Source: Timema cristinae (taxonomy: Eukaryota > Arthropoda > Insecta > Phasmatodea > Timematidae). From it: a stretch of DNA of 64,000 nucleotides. Position 1 is the stretch's first letter, and every line of letters begins with the position of its first letter. The DNA is taken from the NCBI GenBank assembly GCA_039000515.1, contig JBCFYV010000100.1, forward strand, positions 57,155,160 through 57,219,159, given 5' to 3'. A program made the translations under genes and the position numbers. This document shows positions 11,320 to 25,300 of this stretch, one piece after another. The notes below the pieces were generated by a model. That model saw only the letters and a program-made list of their open reading frames with translations. It was not told where the DNA came from and searched no databases.

Positions 11320-11338
11320 AGTAGTAATAATAATAATG

Positions 11339-11369
<31 letters not shown>

Positions 11370-11405
11370 TTAATAATAATAATGATAATAATAATAATAA
11401 TAATG

Positions 11406-11450
<45 letters not shown>
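11320..11450. repeat. (TAA)n microsatellite
   Basis: About 130 bp of TAA with scattered GAT variants. It gives a meaningless poly-Tyr/Ile open frame. Confidence 0.95.
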
Positions 11451-11529
11451 TCCCACGATCGCATCATTTGAGAAAAGGATAAGGTAATGTAAAATTTGTA
11501 CCCGCTCAAATTTAGTAATCATTATTATT

Positions 11530-11795
11530 ATGCAAAAGGTTTCATGCAGTGTTGTGTCGTGGAGTGTTACCAGGGTAATCAGAGCTGTAACTACTGTGAA
11601 TTGTTCTCATTACAGAATAGAGCTCCTTGTCCGGGTTTAAATGGAAGTAGATCCTCATTGAGGTATGTAGTGCAGAGCCTATATGCATGGTCGGTTAACT
11701 TGAGACCGAGTGGGTGATAGATAACATATCACAGGTTTAATTTAATCTTGCTCTGCTTACTCTGGCAACACTCAACGACACAACCATGGTTAAAT
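11530..11795. mobile_element. MITE with about 30-bp terminal inverted repeats (family M)
   Basis: The left end GTGTCGTGGAGTGTTACCAG and the right end CTGGCAACACTCAACGACAC are inverted repeats, extended by GGGTAATCAGAGC and GCTCTGCTTACTC. Related copies are at 15310-15566 and 51447-51648. No coding capacity; the target duplication is not clear. Confidence 0.7.
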
Positions 11796-12279
11796 ATACA
11801 GGGTGTAAAAGAGGCCGAAATAGACATATTTTCACTATTTGCACTTCTTTTACCCTGAAAGGTAACAACAAACAGTCTATCACCCGCTTCAGTGGCAGGA
11901 CGGTCTAAGAGCCTATTTCCACGAGAGTATTTAGTTAGCAGCGCTGCTGACGTCCGTAGCAGAGCTGTCGTCACGCTGTCAATATTAAACCCATGTTTTA
12001 TTATAAGATTTCAGTAATAAAATAATATTTTTAGCCATTTTGGACCCCCACCGCCTTCCACCTTTCTCCTTCCTTCTAACAGGAATTAGTATAATTTTTA
12101 TGCATTATATAAATTGCTGGTGGTTATTAACGAGACTTATAAATTAATGGTGCGAAATAATTCACAATAAAATTCGCAATAAACATTATTGTAAATTAAA
12201 TCTAAATTTAGTATATTGAACTTGTAAAATTTAGAAATTTATGTCATTATAATATATTTTTAATTTACTCGCGATTAAC

Positions 12280-12375
12280 CTCCCGATTCTTTCTTGTCTC
12301 TCTCTGTATTACGTAAGCATTGTTCGGACCTCCCTCCCCTCTCCTCTAAGGACTTTACGTAATACTTGAATTTGG
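12280..12375. mobile_element. Possible DNA-transposon remnant with TATTACGTAA ends
   Basis: The inverted pair TATTACGTAA and TTACGTAATA surrounds a short CT-rich segment (GACCTCCCTCCCCTCTCC). Similar termini occur in insect DNA transposons. Only end-like sequence is left. Confidence 0.3.
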
Positions 12376-12539
12376 AATAAACTTTCTGATCTTGTTTTTT
12401 CTTGCTCATTGCTGTGTTCAGATAACTTTGAATCCCAAACGGCTGGTAGTATCTCTATCTCGCTATTAAACACATTCCAAACTCTCAAAGGATTGTTTTA
12501 TAGTAATAAATACTACTGTAATTGTTAGCCTGACACAAC

Positions 12540-13020
12540 AACACGTGGTTCTGTTTTGAAAGAGTCACGCGTATTTCTGCCGCCCGTGGAAAACACGCAC
12601 CATTTAATTTAACGTATCTACTACATTGGCAACGCTGCTAGGGAACGCCGCGGCTAGTCGCGAGGACGGACGATCGTGAGCGGCAGCAGTTCTGATAATT
12701 CAACCACTTACGCTCGTAGAAACACAACCGTTTAAAACAAGACAAGGTATCATGAAGCAGCGCTGCTAAATACGCTCGTGGGAAAGGATACACGCACAGT
12801 GAACGCTGGTTATAAGCGCCGACAAGCGGAAACCTGCGAGCGGGGATACGTTGTTGTGTTAAACCACACGTCACATAGTAAATGCTTGAGCTTGTGTCTG
12901 AGCGCAGGTAGTTCTGCGCTCATCCGCTATCAGGAATGTTTTGGATATTACTGCTCACAGGTGTTACTGGCTGTCTTTTTGACGTATGTCGTGTTCTGTG
13001 TTGAACGTAAATATTAGATT
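12540..13020. other. CpG-rich unexplained segment
   Basis: Richer in CpG than the flanks, with a perfect hairpin TGAGCGCAG-GTAGTT-CTGCGCTCA at 12899-12922. Short open frames occur on both strands without recognisable domains. It could be a transposon or LTR piece or a promoter. Confidence 0.3.
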
Positions 13021-13401
13021 TGTTTTATTAAGTTCTTTGTTTTTTAAATATGGTATTTCATAAACTAAATTTAAGCGTTTGAATTTAATATGGCGGAAAG
13101 TAAAGTAATTGACATTGACTTAATAATTTCGTTATTCTTAAGTAGGTATTAATAAAAAAAACTATCACTGCCTTCTTTAAGTTTTGTAAAAAAAATGGTG
13201 GTACTTCGCATACCTTTATTTATGTAGTGAATACCCAATTTTTTAATAGCCAAAGCTTTGAGAACAACGCTATCCATAAAATAATAATTCATCCATACTA
13301 GAGCTCATCTTTATATGAAACCTACATACACTTCAACTCGCAAGCTTCCAGCTTATACCGCGAGAGCGTCACTAGCGTTAACCAGCGTCCACTGTGTGCG
13401 T

Positions 13402-13634
13402 ACCCTAAGGCGTCACTCTCATGTTAGACTGGCTTGCTGATGACGGGGAGATCGGGGCTCGAATCCTGGCCGGGTGTACTAAGGGTAGCATTTTCCAAAA
13501 TTATTTAACACTCTCCCTCCACAAAAATTGCGGGTACACTACCTCTAAAATACAATTTTCTTTATCCCTAATACATTAGCGTAAATAGTACAGATGAGTA
13601 TAATCCGAATAGCTAATAAGACGCGATGCTAAAA
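13402..13634 (+). mobile_element. SINE family R, just downstream of an FN3 exon donor
   Basis: tRNA-like remnant CTAAGGCGTCACTCTC, B box GGCTCGAATCCTGG, body CACTCTCCCTCCAC and tail ATAATCCGAATAGCTAATAAG. It ends about 30 bp from the donor of FN3 exon n. Confidence 0.75.
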
Positions 13635-13664
13635 TATAATTTAGATTGAAAATAAATGTAGTAC

Positions 13665-13955
13665 CTGCAGTGAGCGCCACTACTTGCACCGGAAGTGACA
13701 TCACGTCCCCATCGAACCTGGCCATGACCTGCACGGTGTAGTTGGTTCTCCTGCGAAGTCCCGCGATCGTAAAGTTTCTGGCATCCCTGGAAAGGTCGCT
13801 GCTGCACGCCTGAATCGTGGGATCCACCCCCGCAACCCCCCAACACACCTGATAGCCCAGGGAACAAGGTAGCCCCGGGTACAATGGCACCCAAGAGACG
13901 GAGATGTTGTTCCTGGTCATATCAGCAACAGACACGGACTCCAGCATGGTGTCAT
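13665..13955 (-). CDS. FN3 exon n (type B)
   Basis: Encodes [38 protein letters not shown] and [13 protein letters not shown]. 291 bp, intact, phase 1-1. The acceptor CTGTGAATGTTCCAG is the last member of a tandem series of about ten acceptors (see the 91-bp array). Donor GCAGGTACTA. Confidence 0.85.
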
Positions 13956-16900
13956 CTGGAACATTCACAGGTCAACCTTCAGGACAAATGAACGCTCTTG
14001 ATGAATACCCAAGCTATCAAGATCAGCAACTCAAGCATGGCGTCATCTGGAACAGTCAAAGGTCAACCTTCAGGACAAATGACCGCTCTGGATGAATACC
14101 CAAGCTATCAAGATCAGCAATTCAAGCACGGCGTCATCTGGAACAGTCACACGTCAACCTTCAGGACAAATGACCGCTCTGGATGAATACCCAAGCTATC
14201 AAGATCAGCAATTCAAGCACGGCGTCATCTGGAACAGTCATACGTCAACCTTAAAGACAAATGATCGCTTTTGATGAATACCCAAGCCATCAAGATCAGA
14301 AACTCAAGCATGGCGTTATCTGGAACAGTCAAAGGTCAACCTTCAGGACAAATAACCGCTCTGGATGAATACCCAAGCCATCAAGATCAGCAACTCCAGC
14401 ACGATGTTGTCTGGAACAGTCACAGGTCATCCTTATGGACAAATGATCGCTCTGGATGAATACCAAAGCCATCAAGATCAGCAACTCAAGCATGGTGTCA
14501 TCTGGAACAGTTACAGGTCAACCTTCAGGACAAATGATCGCTTTTGAACAGTCAAAGGTCAACCTTTAGGACAAATGACCACTCTGGATGAATACCCAAG
14601 CCATCAAGATCAGCAACTCCAGCACGATGTTGTCTGGAACAGTCACAGGTCATCCTTATGGACAAATGATCGCTCTGGATGAATACCAAAGCCATCAAGA
14701 TCAGCAACTCAAGCATGATGTCATCTGGAACAGTTACAGGTCAACCTTCAGGACAAATGATCGCTTTTGAACAGTCAAAGGTCAACCTTTAGGACAAATG
14801 ACCACTCTGGATGAATACCCAAGCCATCAAGATCAGCAACTCCAGCACGATGTTGTCTGGAACAGTCACAGGTCATCCTTATGGACATATGATCGTCATG
14901 GATGAATGTCAACATAATAAAGATCTCCATATCCTAATCCAATAATATAAATTTTCGTATAGCCCGAACATATAGTAAGAAGTGGTGCACGGTTTCCCAA
15001 CCTACTTGGCCTCGACGTCGCGACGCTGATGTACACTGGTGGCAAGACATGATGACCCACGGAGAGCGTCGCAGTCACGTCGTAGAGTGAGCAGGCCTCC
15101 AGACCCACGCGCTCCCATTTGCTACCGGTGGCATTGCTGGTGCAGTACTTGTGATTGGTGTAGAGGTTAGAGGCGCAGATGTCCAGATTGTAGCCACATC
15201 TCACGGAATTCTCCGGAATCTCCCACTGCACCACGAAGGATGTGTTGGTCACGCTGGCTGCGCTCAGACTTCTTAAAGATTCTGTAGACAGGACGTCAAG
15301 TTGGTGTGGATCAGTGGCATGTCATGGTGCGTTGCCAGAGTAAGAGCAGCGTGTTTAAACTGTTCATGGGATATGTTCTAATCGACTCAGTAGAACACTC
15401 ATTTGGTCAGGTATAAACGGAAATGCATTTCCATGTGAAGTGTGTGGATAAAAGGACATATATGATTGGTCAAATGGGGACCGTGTGGGAGAACATAATT
15501 ATCAAAGGTCCAGCTTTGACAAGCTCTGCTTACCCTGGCAACACTACAGGACACGAGACTGGTGTTGGGACAAAGCCAGTATTAAAATAACCCCAACGAA
15601 CTGTAATTCTCTTCATACATAGTTTAGATATTATACTCTCTTAGTTGAGTATGTAACATAATTTTTGTCTTGTAAATAATTAAGTGTAACATTTTATACA
15701 ATGCATTTACTAAACACACTCGTGGTCATGAAGTCTAAAGGTGTTAGACACGCATTACACGAGGACATCAATGACGGGGAAGTCGAGGTTTGTATCCTAG
15801 TCGTATACATTGGTGATGGTTGTGATTCATCACTGTGGTTTTTCGATCCTTTCTTTACTTTGATTGGGGTGAACTTCCTCCAAGTGAAATTCATCAGTCT
15901 CACCCCTCAAAATAACCAAGGTGTTAAAACGTACTCATTAAAGCACAAACACACAAGCATACATACACACGCATGAGTACAAAATATATATACACGCATT
16001 TATTGAGAAAAGAAGCTTGGCACTGATCAAGGTTATCCAATTCTAAAATAAAAACGTTTACAAGAATAGTCCTAATCTCAAGATGATTGTTTAAAATGAA
16101 ACTTGACATGTAGTACATTTCCTATACAATTATCTAAATTTAAAGAAGTTGCGTCCCTCTCGAAGAAATTCCAATCTTTTGCTTTTCAAACCAGACTAAG
16201 AATTAATAACCAGTGGGGTAATTGTTTTTTTTATAACCAGTTAAAAGTCCCAAGGTATTAAAACAAACAATTGTTTTCAAAGATTCATTTCCGGTATATA
16301 TTGTGTTCTGAACACTTGTTTTTTTTAGTGCAAGCTAGAGAAAACGGTAATAGCCTTGACACAGTTATTTTAAGGATACTTTTGAAAACTAACTGTATCT
16401 GGCTAATTTTCTGATGGATGGATCCTTCCATGAGGATCACGGGGTTTGCAAATATCATCCCCAACAACTTGAGTCGGACCCGAAGATAATTTGAAAAAGA
16501 CGGTAGAAGTGACACGCAAATACCGATGACGTTTATACTCGTGCAATAAGGTTGTACAAACAGGTATAAACTTACCTGCAGAGAGAGGAGTCCTCGCCAG
16601 TACAAAGGCTTCAAAGTACGTCCCTCCCACAGTCGTGGTTGACACTGTGATGTTATAATCGGTGCAGCTGTTGAGACCAGGGATGATGAACGATGGCGTC
16701 GAGTCGGATATCTCACCAGTTGGTGTGCACCCTGAGCTATTACCGCTCGATAGATCAGTCCAACAGACATCATAGTCCAAGGTAAGCTTGGTTGAGGTGA
16801 GACAGGTCCATTGGGGGCCCCGAAGCTATAAGTGGGTTTTCAGCTTTATCGCAAACTAGTCACGGGGGCTACCCAATGAAAAATATTGTAAAAATACAAA

Positions 16901-19900
16901 TTTTTTAGGCTGTATGGAATTTTGTAGATTATTGTAGGGCCTAGAAGGCTGTAACAATTATTGGGTAAAAGTCCTTTCATTTTGTTAGAATTTATAGTGT
17001 ATTTAAATTAGTTTAAAAAATAACGATTGCTAATGTTTTTGAAATAAGTATTTAAAAGGGAAAGGGGTTTGTTTGAAAATAAAAAATTTGTAATTTTTAA
17101 ATTTTTTTTTTTAAATAGTTTCATATGAAATGTCAGATTTAATTAGCAAGCATTTAGTTAGGTAAACAATAAAAATTTGTGTTGGGAAGAAAAAATTTTC
17201 TTATGNNNNNNNNNNNNNNNNNNNNNNNNNNNNNNNNNNNNNNNNNNNNNNNNNNNNNNNNNNNNNNNNNNNNNNNNNNNNNNNNNNNNNNNNNNNNNNN
17301 NNNNNTGGTTGACACTGTGATGTTATAATCGGTGCAGCTGTTGAGACCAGGGATGATGAACGATGGTGTCGAGTCGGATATCTCACCAGTTGGTGTGCAC
17401 CCTGAGCTATTACCGCTCGATAGATCAGTCCAACAGACATCATAGTCCAAGGTACAGCTTGGTGAGGTGAGACAGGTCCATTGGACCTCGAAGCTATAAG
17501 TGTTGACAGACTTCACTCGCAAACTAGTCACGGGACTATCAACTGAAAAATATTGTAAACATACAAATATTTAGGCTGTATGGAATTATGTAGATTTTTG
17601 TTAGAACTCTTTTTGATGAATCTAAATGTAGGTAAATTTCTCTCATGCTGATAACATCCTTTCTGAGCTACTCTGTCCATTTTAAAAGAAAACCAAACCA
17701 AAGCATTTTTTTTAAAACCCTCTAGAAAAAATATTGTATTTAATTGTTTGGAGAACATTTGTCACTTTCTTGCATCGGTAAAATCATCATTTATCTTTAA
17801 GATCAAATTGTGTTTGATAAATTCCTTCCACCGGTGAGTCAGCCAGCCTGTTGCAGTCCAGACTTTTTAATTGACTTTTTCATCATATAAAAAAAGAGAA
17901 CATTTCAATTTATCTTTTGTTGAAGACCTATTTTTCGTTATCTACCAAACTTCAAGTCAACTTTGAGAAAACAGAAGTTTTAGTAAAATCAAACAATTAT
18001 TTTCATAGACTAATAAGATAAGTCATTAAGATAAAGATGAATTAAAAAAACTATTATTTTAGAGAAATCATGTTAAACATATTATTTAATATATTTAACA
18101 AAGTAAAAAAAAAATGATCTTTTAAGGTTTTAAAATTAGGATAATGCTTGTTGAGGGGTTAGACCAAATTTAGCAACATGTTGTTTAGGAAACGATTAAA
18201 AAGGGAGGGAGGTAAGATTTATAATTATGTATAGTAATGAGTTTGAGTGGATAATTATAGTAATAACAACATATCATGTTTAGATGCCAATTATTACCGT
18301 TGGTTAAAGCATCTGAAGACCATTGTTCCGAAAAGACGCTCTCTCCTAGCCACGCCTCTAGAGTAATGTCGTAGTTGGTGTCACTCTGGAGTTGAGTGAT
18401 TGTAAAACTGGTTGCATCAGTAGACAGATTGCTCCTGCAGATTTGCAGAGAGATGTCTTCACCTTTACCCCCCAACACACTCGGTACCCCAAGGCACAAG
18501 GTGATCCTGGGTATACTGGGACCAAGAGATGGATATCTCGCGTGTGCCCACGCTGACCACTTGTGCTGACTGGATCATGGTACTATCTGGAACATGGCAT
18601 TCGTAATCTTCTACAAGACAGAACGTTGCCAAATGCACATCTAATGGTTTTATAGTTCTAATTGCAATGATCAGATGTTAAATATGTGTCATACTTAGGG
18701 TAGTTAAAGGCTGAGACAGTTGAGAAATATAGATCTCTTGGATGTTGGTTCAACATCAAGGAGGGCATAAACTAAAGGAAATGGTTAGATCCCGGAGCTA
18801 CTACAGTCTAAATACCTTGCTTAGCTCCAAAAGTATTTACACTAAAACATTGATGAGGACAAACAGCGCTATTGTGTGTCCGGACAGTCTTATACAACTC
18901 GGAGACGTGGACCACGATCAACAGGAATAATAACGGGTGCAACTTACTATAACTGGCCGTGAAGACGCTGAGGTTCTTTGGCGGCAAGACCTGACTATCC
19001 ACGGTGAGTGTCGCTCCAACATTATAACGGGAGCAAGTTGAAGACCTGTGACTTGCCATTGGTTGCCGGTGGCGTTGAGACTGCAGTACCTGTCGTTTGA
19101 GACGGTACTGGTGGCGCAGATGTCCAGGGCGTGGCCACATCTCGCCGAGTCGTCCAGTATCTCCCAGTTCAATACGAAGGAAGAGTCGAGCACATCACTA
19201 GCAGTGAGGCTCCTCAAGGATCCTGAACAAGATACAAGATAGAGCTTCGTCAGAACTAACATCGTTGTAAGGATTTTCAAACTTAAGATCAAGATTTTGG
19301 TGAATACTATATATTATTTTATGATTTATTTGTGTATGGTATGTTAATAACTAACCAAAGTTAGGTTCAACTTAAGAGTAAAATGACAATCGGGGCAAGG
19401 GAATCAAACAAACTCAAGCTTTCTATGAAACTGACCCACTCTTCTGGAGACTGGGTCCTGCGATTCAAAGGTGCAACATATCGCACTAGTTTTGAGGGAC
19501 CAAACCAAAAAATAAACTTTTCTCTTTCCTCATCAGATACTTGGAATCTACCATCATATAACTCAGGTGCCAATCGAAGACTTCGACCTTCCTGAGGTCT
19601 CACTTGACTTCTGACTAATGTCAAAACCCAACTGGACTATTTCAAGTGGCTTTCACAAATATTCCCGCAATCGTCATATTGTTCAACTAAAATTGTAACA
19701 AAAAATCATCCGTATCATACAAGCAATCAGCCTCTCATAGACCATCCAAAAATTGTACTTTCTAATTATCATTACGATCTGAATAGCACCCTTCAACAAA
19801 AATAACAGCAACAACAATAAAACTGATACAAACATAAGAGCTTTCCTTCCTAGTCACTGTAACACATCTACAATTGGTCATCCGAAATTCTAAGTCTCAA

Positions 19901-22273
19901 TTTCAAAGTTTAGCTACACCATTTTCACAGGATCTCTAGACAATATCTGATAATATTTACATAACAGTATATATGTAGAGGATAAAATACTTCTAAACCA
20001 CCTAGTTCTCGATGAAGTTCTATCATGCGGGATTTATTTTTATTTTTATTTTATTATTATTACTGTAAAAAGTGAGCAATCGAAGATAAAACCATTGAAT
20101 AGTGCGCTCTTTCAATATAACTCGAATAAAAGTTATGTATTCAAAAACATCTCTACACTAATCATTACTCGTCAAGGATAACGTCTTATGGACCTTCTTC
20201 TCCTCTGACCTAACCTTAAATTCCTTGCCCCACGAAGCGCCTTTCAAGCAGATAATTGGGAATTCCCTTTTAATCTGGAAGCGCCTTCCCGGGTTACATC
20301 CCTTTAAATACATGCCCCCTATTATTGGATATCAACGGCTGGGGGAGGGGGGGGCGGAGGAGGCAATGAAACTACGTGGGATTCCCCGAAGTACCCCTCA
20401 ACAAAGGTCTCATTTCAGACAAAAACCCATTGGTCCTTCCCCTTTCTTGAATAGCTCTGACCTCACTTACCCCTTCTCAAGCAAAACATATCATCTTATC
20501 CCTATGACCATGCTTATCCTTCCTACTCAGTATCCTTTAATATTTCAGGCATAGGATCCCAGGTTGGAAACGTCTTCCCTCCTTCCATTCCAGTGACCCT
20601 AAAACTCTGTGCCTCTCTAGAGACATACCCTTGTATCTTACCACCCAAGTTTTGGTAAAGAATACACTTGGACTTTACGGTAATAAATCACAGAGTCTTC
20701 GAGTTAGAAGAAGAGATAACCAGCCCACACCTCCACCCACTATCGATTACAAAAGATACGGATGAAGGGTTGCCGGGACGTATCAAGCTAGTTTTATAAA
20801 AAGAATCCCTTCCCTCATCTGTGTAGGTCATGTCTTGTCCGAACAACTTACGCGCCGTCGCCGGAGTCCTCGCCAGTACAAAGGCTTCAAAGTACGTCCC
20901 TCCCACAGTCGTGGTTGACACTGTGATGTTATAATCGGTGCAGCTGTTGAGACCAGGGATGATGAACGATGGTGTCGAGTCGGATATCTGACCAGTTGGT
21001 GTGCACCCTGAGCTATTACCGCTCGATAGATCAGTCCAACAGACATCATAGTCCAAGGTACAGCTTGGTGAGGTGAGACAGGTCCATTGGACCTCGAAGC
21101 TATAAGTGTTGACAGACTTCACTCGCAAACTAGTCACGGGACTACCAACTGAACAAAAGAATGTGAAGAGTGTTATTAACAATATTATTTTCGTGGTATA
21201 GTTTTTATGAATATCATTTAAAAATAACTACTTTCCTACAATATTCATCCTGACTATGGAATTTATTTTAAACCCCTCTTACCATCTGCACTACAGGACC
21301 GGGAAAAATTAAACCAAATATAAGATAAATATGTAAAAGGAATCAGACATGTATGATGAGGAAAGAAATAAAGGGGAAATAACTCAGTCAGGTATGATGA
21401 GTGGAGAATAAAGGGGAATAACTCAGTCGGTATGATGCAGAGTAATTTGCTAGCCATTAAATATTAAGGTAGTACATAGCATAATTGTGATAGAAGTGAT
21501 GAAAACAATTGAGTGGTATTATACTAATTATATTGGGATGAGCTTGTGACCTGCTGTGGTTCCCGATAGTAAATATGGTAGCGACACTTGATTCCCTTCG
21601 AACAACGCCTTGACCTGAAGGTTGTAGCTTGTGCCGCTCTGCAGTCCTGTGACCGTGAACTCGTAACATCCCTGGACACATCGGTCCTACACGTGGGGCT
21701 GGTCACACCTGTGACCCCCCAGGACACTTGGTACCCTAGGGCACAGGGCGACCCGGGGTACACTGGTACCCACGAGATGGAGAGCTCACTTGTGTTCACG
21801 TTGACCACTTGTGCTGACGTGATCATAGTGTTATCTGGAACGGAAAGCATAGATCACGCTCACAGAATCACCTTAACTTGACAAGAATCAAACCTCCCCC
21901 CATTAATTATTTACAGATTAAATGAATCTAACCTTTTTTTTTTGACAAGTCATCCCATCCGATTAAAGAGGTCGTTACAACTTCACAAATACATTGATAT
22001 ACAGAAAGTTTATCTCAAACAAAGGTTTATTTTGTTCCTTCCGAATAAATACATACATAAATACGGCAAGATGATTAGCCTGTCCCATACTCATTATAAT
22101 TATATAATAATATACCAATACAAACTACTACGACCGTAAAAGTTGATACTCTTCATCAAAAAATGACAGCTGAAGATTACATTCTTCGGCCCATTAATGC
22201 GTTAAAATAGGTTTATATATATGAATATATATGTATACATACATACATCTATATGGCTATATTGGCTCTCTCT

Positions 22274-22314
<41 letters not shown>

Positions 22315-25300
22315 TATATATATATACACACTATACACATTTACATATATTATAGTAGGATTTGAACTGTAACATATATAGGCTATCATTATATATATAA
22401 TGTCAATTATGATATATATGTAGCAGTCCAAACTCGATCCCAGGACAAACTAGACCGAACTACGCCGTATCAGTACATTCTGCCTGATGTAGGATAAACC
22501 GGTATAGCCTGATATTTTAAAGCAATACTAGTTTTCAACCTTCTTAGCCCATACGATGAGTTGACCTTGAATATGTTTTATCATGCACAGATTACGTGCA
22601 AATGTTTTTAGATAACCTAACCTAACCTAACCTAACTAAACCTGATCTAAATTAGTTGATCCTGAAATTTTGGCTTAGCTCATAGGCTAAATTAGTAGAG
22701 ACTATAATTTTATTAGGCCAAACCAGGTTTAGGCTAGGTTAGGCTAGCCAACAACATTTGCGCGCGATCTGTGCATGATAAAACATATCCAAGGTCAACT
22801 CATCGTATGGGCTAAGAAGGATGAAAACTAGTATTGCTTGAAAATATCAGGCTATACCGGCTTATCCTACATCAGGCAGGATGTATCAATTTGGCATAGT
22901 CTGATCTAGTTTGTTCTGAAATCGGATTTGACGGTAGCATAATACACTAGAGTTGCGATTATCCGACCTAAAGTGGCGGATTTCCGGGCCGTATAACGGA
23001 AAAGTTGGACAATATAAAATCTGAGTGTAAGTAATTTTCAGTATGGGTTTACCTCCTGTAGTTACATCTCCTTTGACACAGCTTTTATTTCCAGCCATAT
23101 CAAGACAGTGCTGCTATCTACACCGACCAATAGTACTGTATTGTACGCCAACAGCATGTATAGCAGTTATGCTTTGCTGTATCCAAAGTAAAGTTGTAAG
23201 GGGTTTGCAGTAGATTTTTTTTATTAATCACTAGTGGATATGTATTGGTTCGTTTATTTTAAAACGCACTTGTTAACAACGATAACTGAGCCGGATAATC
23301 AAAGGTTGTATAATCATGACTCTAATATATATATGAATAATTATCTAGGTCTATGACACATTAGATTGCCTTTAAAAATCTTGCGTGCCTGTAGTTATTT
23401 AATTTAAATTAGTAAGAATATTTTAATAAATTTGGAAAAGTTAATTTTCACTGCCAACCCTTTAATTCCGTGAACTAAAAAAACCCAGCGTTTTCTGTCA
23501 AACCTACCCTTTAAAAAGGTTTTCCTTTCTAATAAGTACTAGCAGGAGTACCCGGCGTTGCCTCGGTAGCCGACTGAAAAGTAATATCTTCTGATCCAGT
23601 TTTTAGTTAATTAATTTTTTTTATCAAAATCAAAACTCCGTCTTGTAGGTGTACATGTTCGTGAACAGACGCTACTAGTTTTTAAAATTCCAAATCTCTG
23701 TTGTGTGGTAGATATCACGCAATGCCCATGACCGAAAAAAAACTCTTCATTTTATTAATATAAGGTTTCTAAATATTTTAATGGATTTTTTTCTCGACGT
23801 TGTACCTCCATTAGTAGGACGTGATTTGAAGGTCATTACACACGTACCCTAAGGACAACCGGTGCTTGCACTAAACATAAGCCTATTTCTAATAGCAACT
23901 CACATAACGCAAGACTGCAGCCCACCTGTTCTTGTCGTCACGACGCTGTGGTTTACTGGCGAGAATACATGAAGTCCGACCGTGAGGACAGCGCTCACAT
24001 GGTACAAAGAGCATGGTGCGAGACCCTTGCGCTCCCAGCGGTCTCCAGGGGTACCAAGGACGCAATACTTGTCGGCGGTGGCGACTCTAGTGGTGCACAC
24101 GTCCAGGGTGTGGCCACATCTCAGAGAATCGTCAGAGATCTCCCAGTTCACGACGAAAAGATGAGCTGGTCACATCGCTGGTAGACAGGCTCCTCAAAGA
24201 CTCTGAGAAATTTTAGGTACATTAAGTGGGCGACAAAGAGAGGTAGCCTTCAGATTGTAAAATATATTGGCAGAAAGATTGAGGAGAAAGATAGTAGTAG
24301 AGAGGATCTAATGAGAAGAGGACAACAGGGAGAGTTGTTCAATAGGTGTGTAAGAGACCTGCTATGGAGAGTAGTGTTCTTATAGGTAAGTGTAAGAGAC
24401 CTGCTATGGAGAGTTGTTCTATAGGTGTGTAAGAGACCTGCTATGGAGAGTTGTTCAATGGTGTGTAAGAGACCTGCTATGGAGAGTTGTTCTATAGTGT
24501 GTAAGAGACCTGCTATGGAGAGTTGTTCTATAGGTGTGTAAGAGACCTGCTTATGAGAGAGTTGTTCTTAAGGTGGATAAGAGACCTGCCATGAGAGAGT
24601 TGTTCCATAGGTGTGTAAGAGACCTGCTATGGAGAGTTGTTCTATAGGTGTGTAAGAGACCTGCCATGGAGAGTTGTTCCATAGGTGTGTAAGAGACCTG
24701 CTATGGAGAGTTGTTCTATAGGTGTGTAAGAGACCTGCTATGGAGAGTTGTTCAATAGGTGTGTAAGAGACCTGCTATGGAGAGTTGTTCAATAGGTGTG
24801 TAAGAGACCTGCTATGGAGAGTTGTTCTATAGGTGTGTAAGAGACCTGCTATGGAGAGTTGTTCAATAGGTGTGTAAGAGACCTGCTATGGAGAGTTGTT
24901 CTATATGTGTGTAAGAGACCTGCTATGGAGAGTTGTTCTATAGGTGTGTAAGAGACCTGCTATGGAGAGTTGTTCTATAGGTGTGTAAGAGACCTGCCAT
25001 GGAGAGTTGTTCCATAGGTGTGTAAGAGACCTGCTATGGAGAGTTGTTCTATAGGTGTGTAAGAGACCTGCCATGGAGAGTTGTTCCATAGGTGTGTAAG
25101 AGACCTGCTATGGAGAGTTGTTCTATAGGTGTGTAAGAGACCTGCTATGGAGAGTTGTTCTATAGGTGTGTAAGAGACCTGCTATGGAGAGTTGTTCTAT
25201 AGGTGTGTAAGAGACCTGCCATGGAGAGTTGTTCCATAGGTGTGTAAGAGACCTGCTAAGGAGAAAAGAAGTGTCCTTGAAGTGTAAGGAAGTATAGTAC

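Noticed and set aside
12638..12874. 78-codon minus-strand frame as a gene
   Set aside because: No recognisable domain, no splice sites, and an overlapping plus-strand frame of equal length.
19367..19624. 85-codon minus-strand frame as an exon
   Set aside because: Overlapped by a plus-strand frame, no family motif and no convincing splice sites in the phase needed by the FN3 gene.
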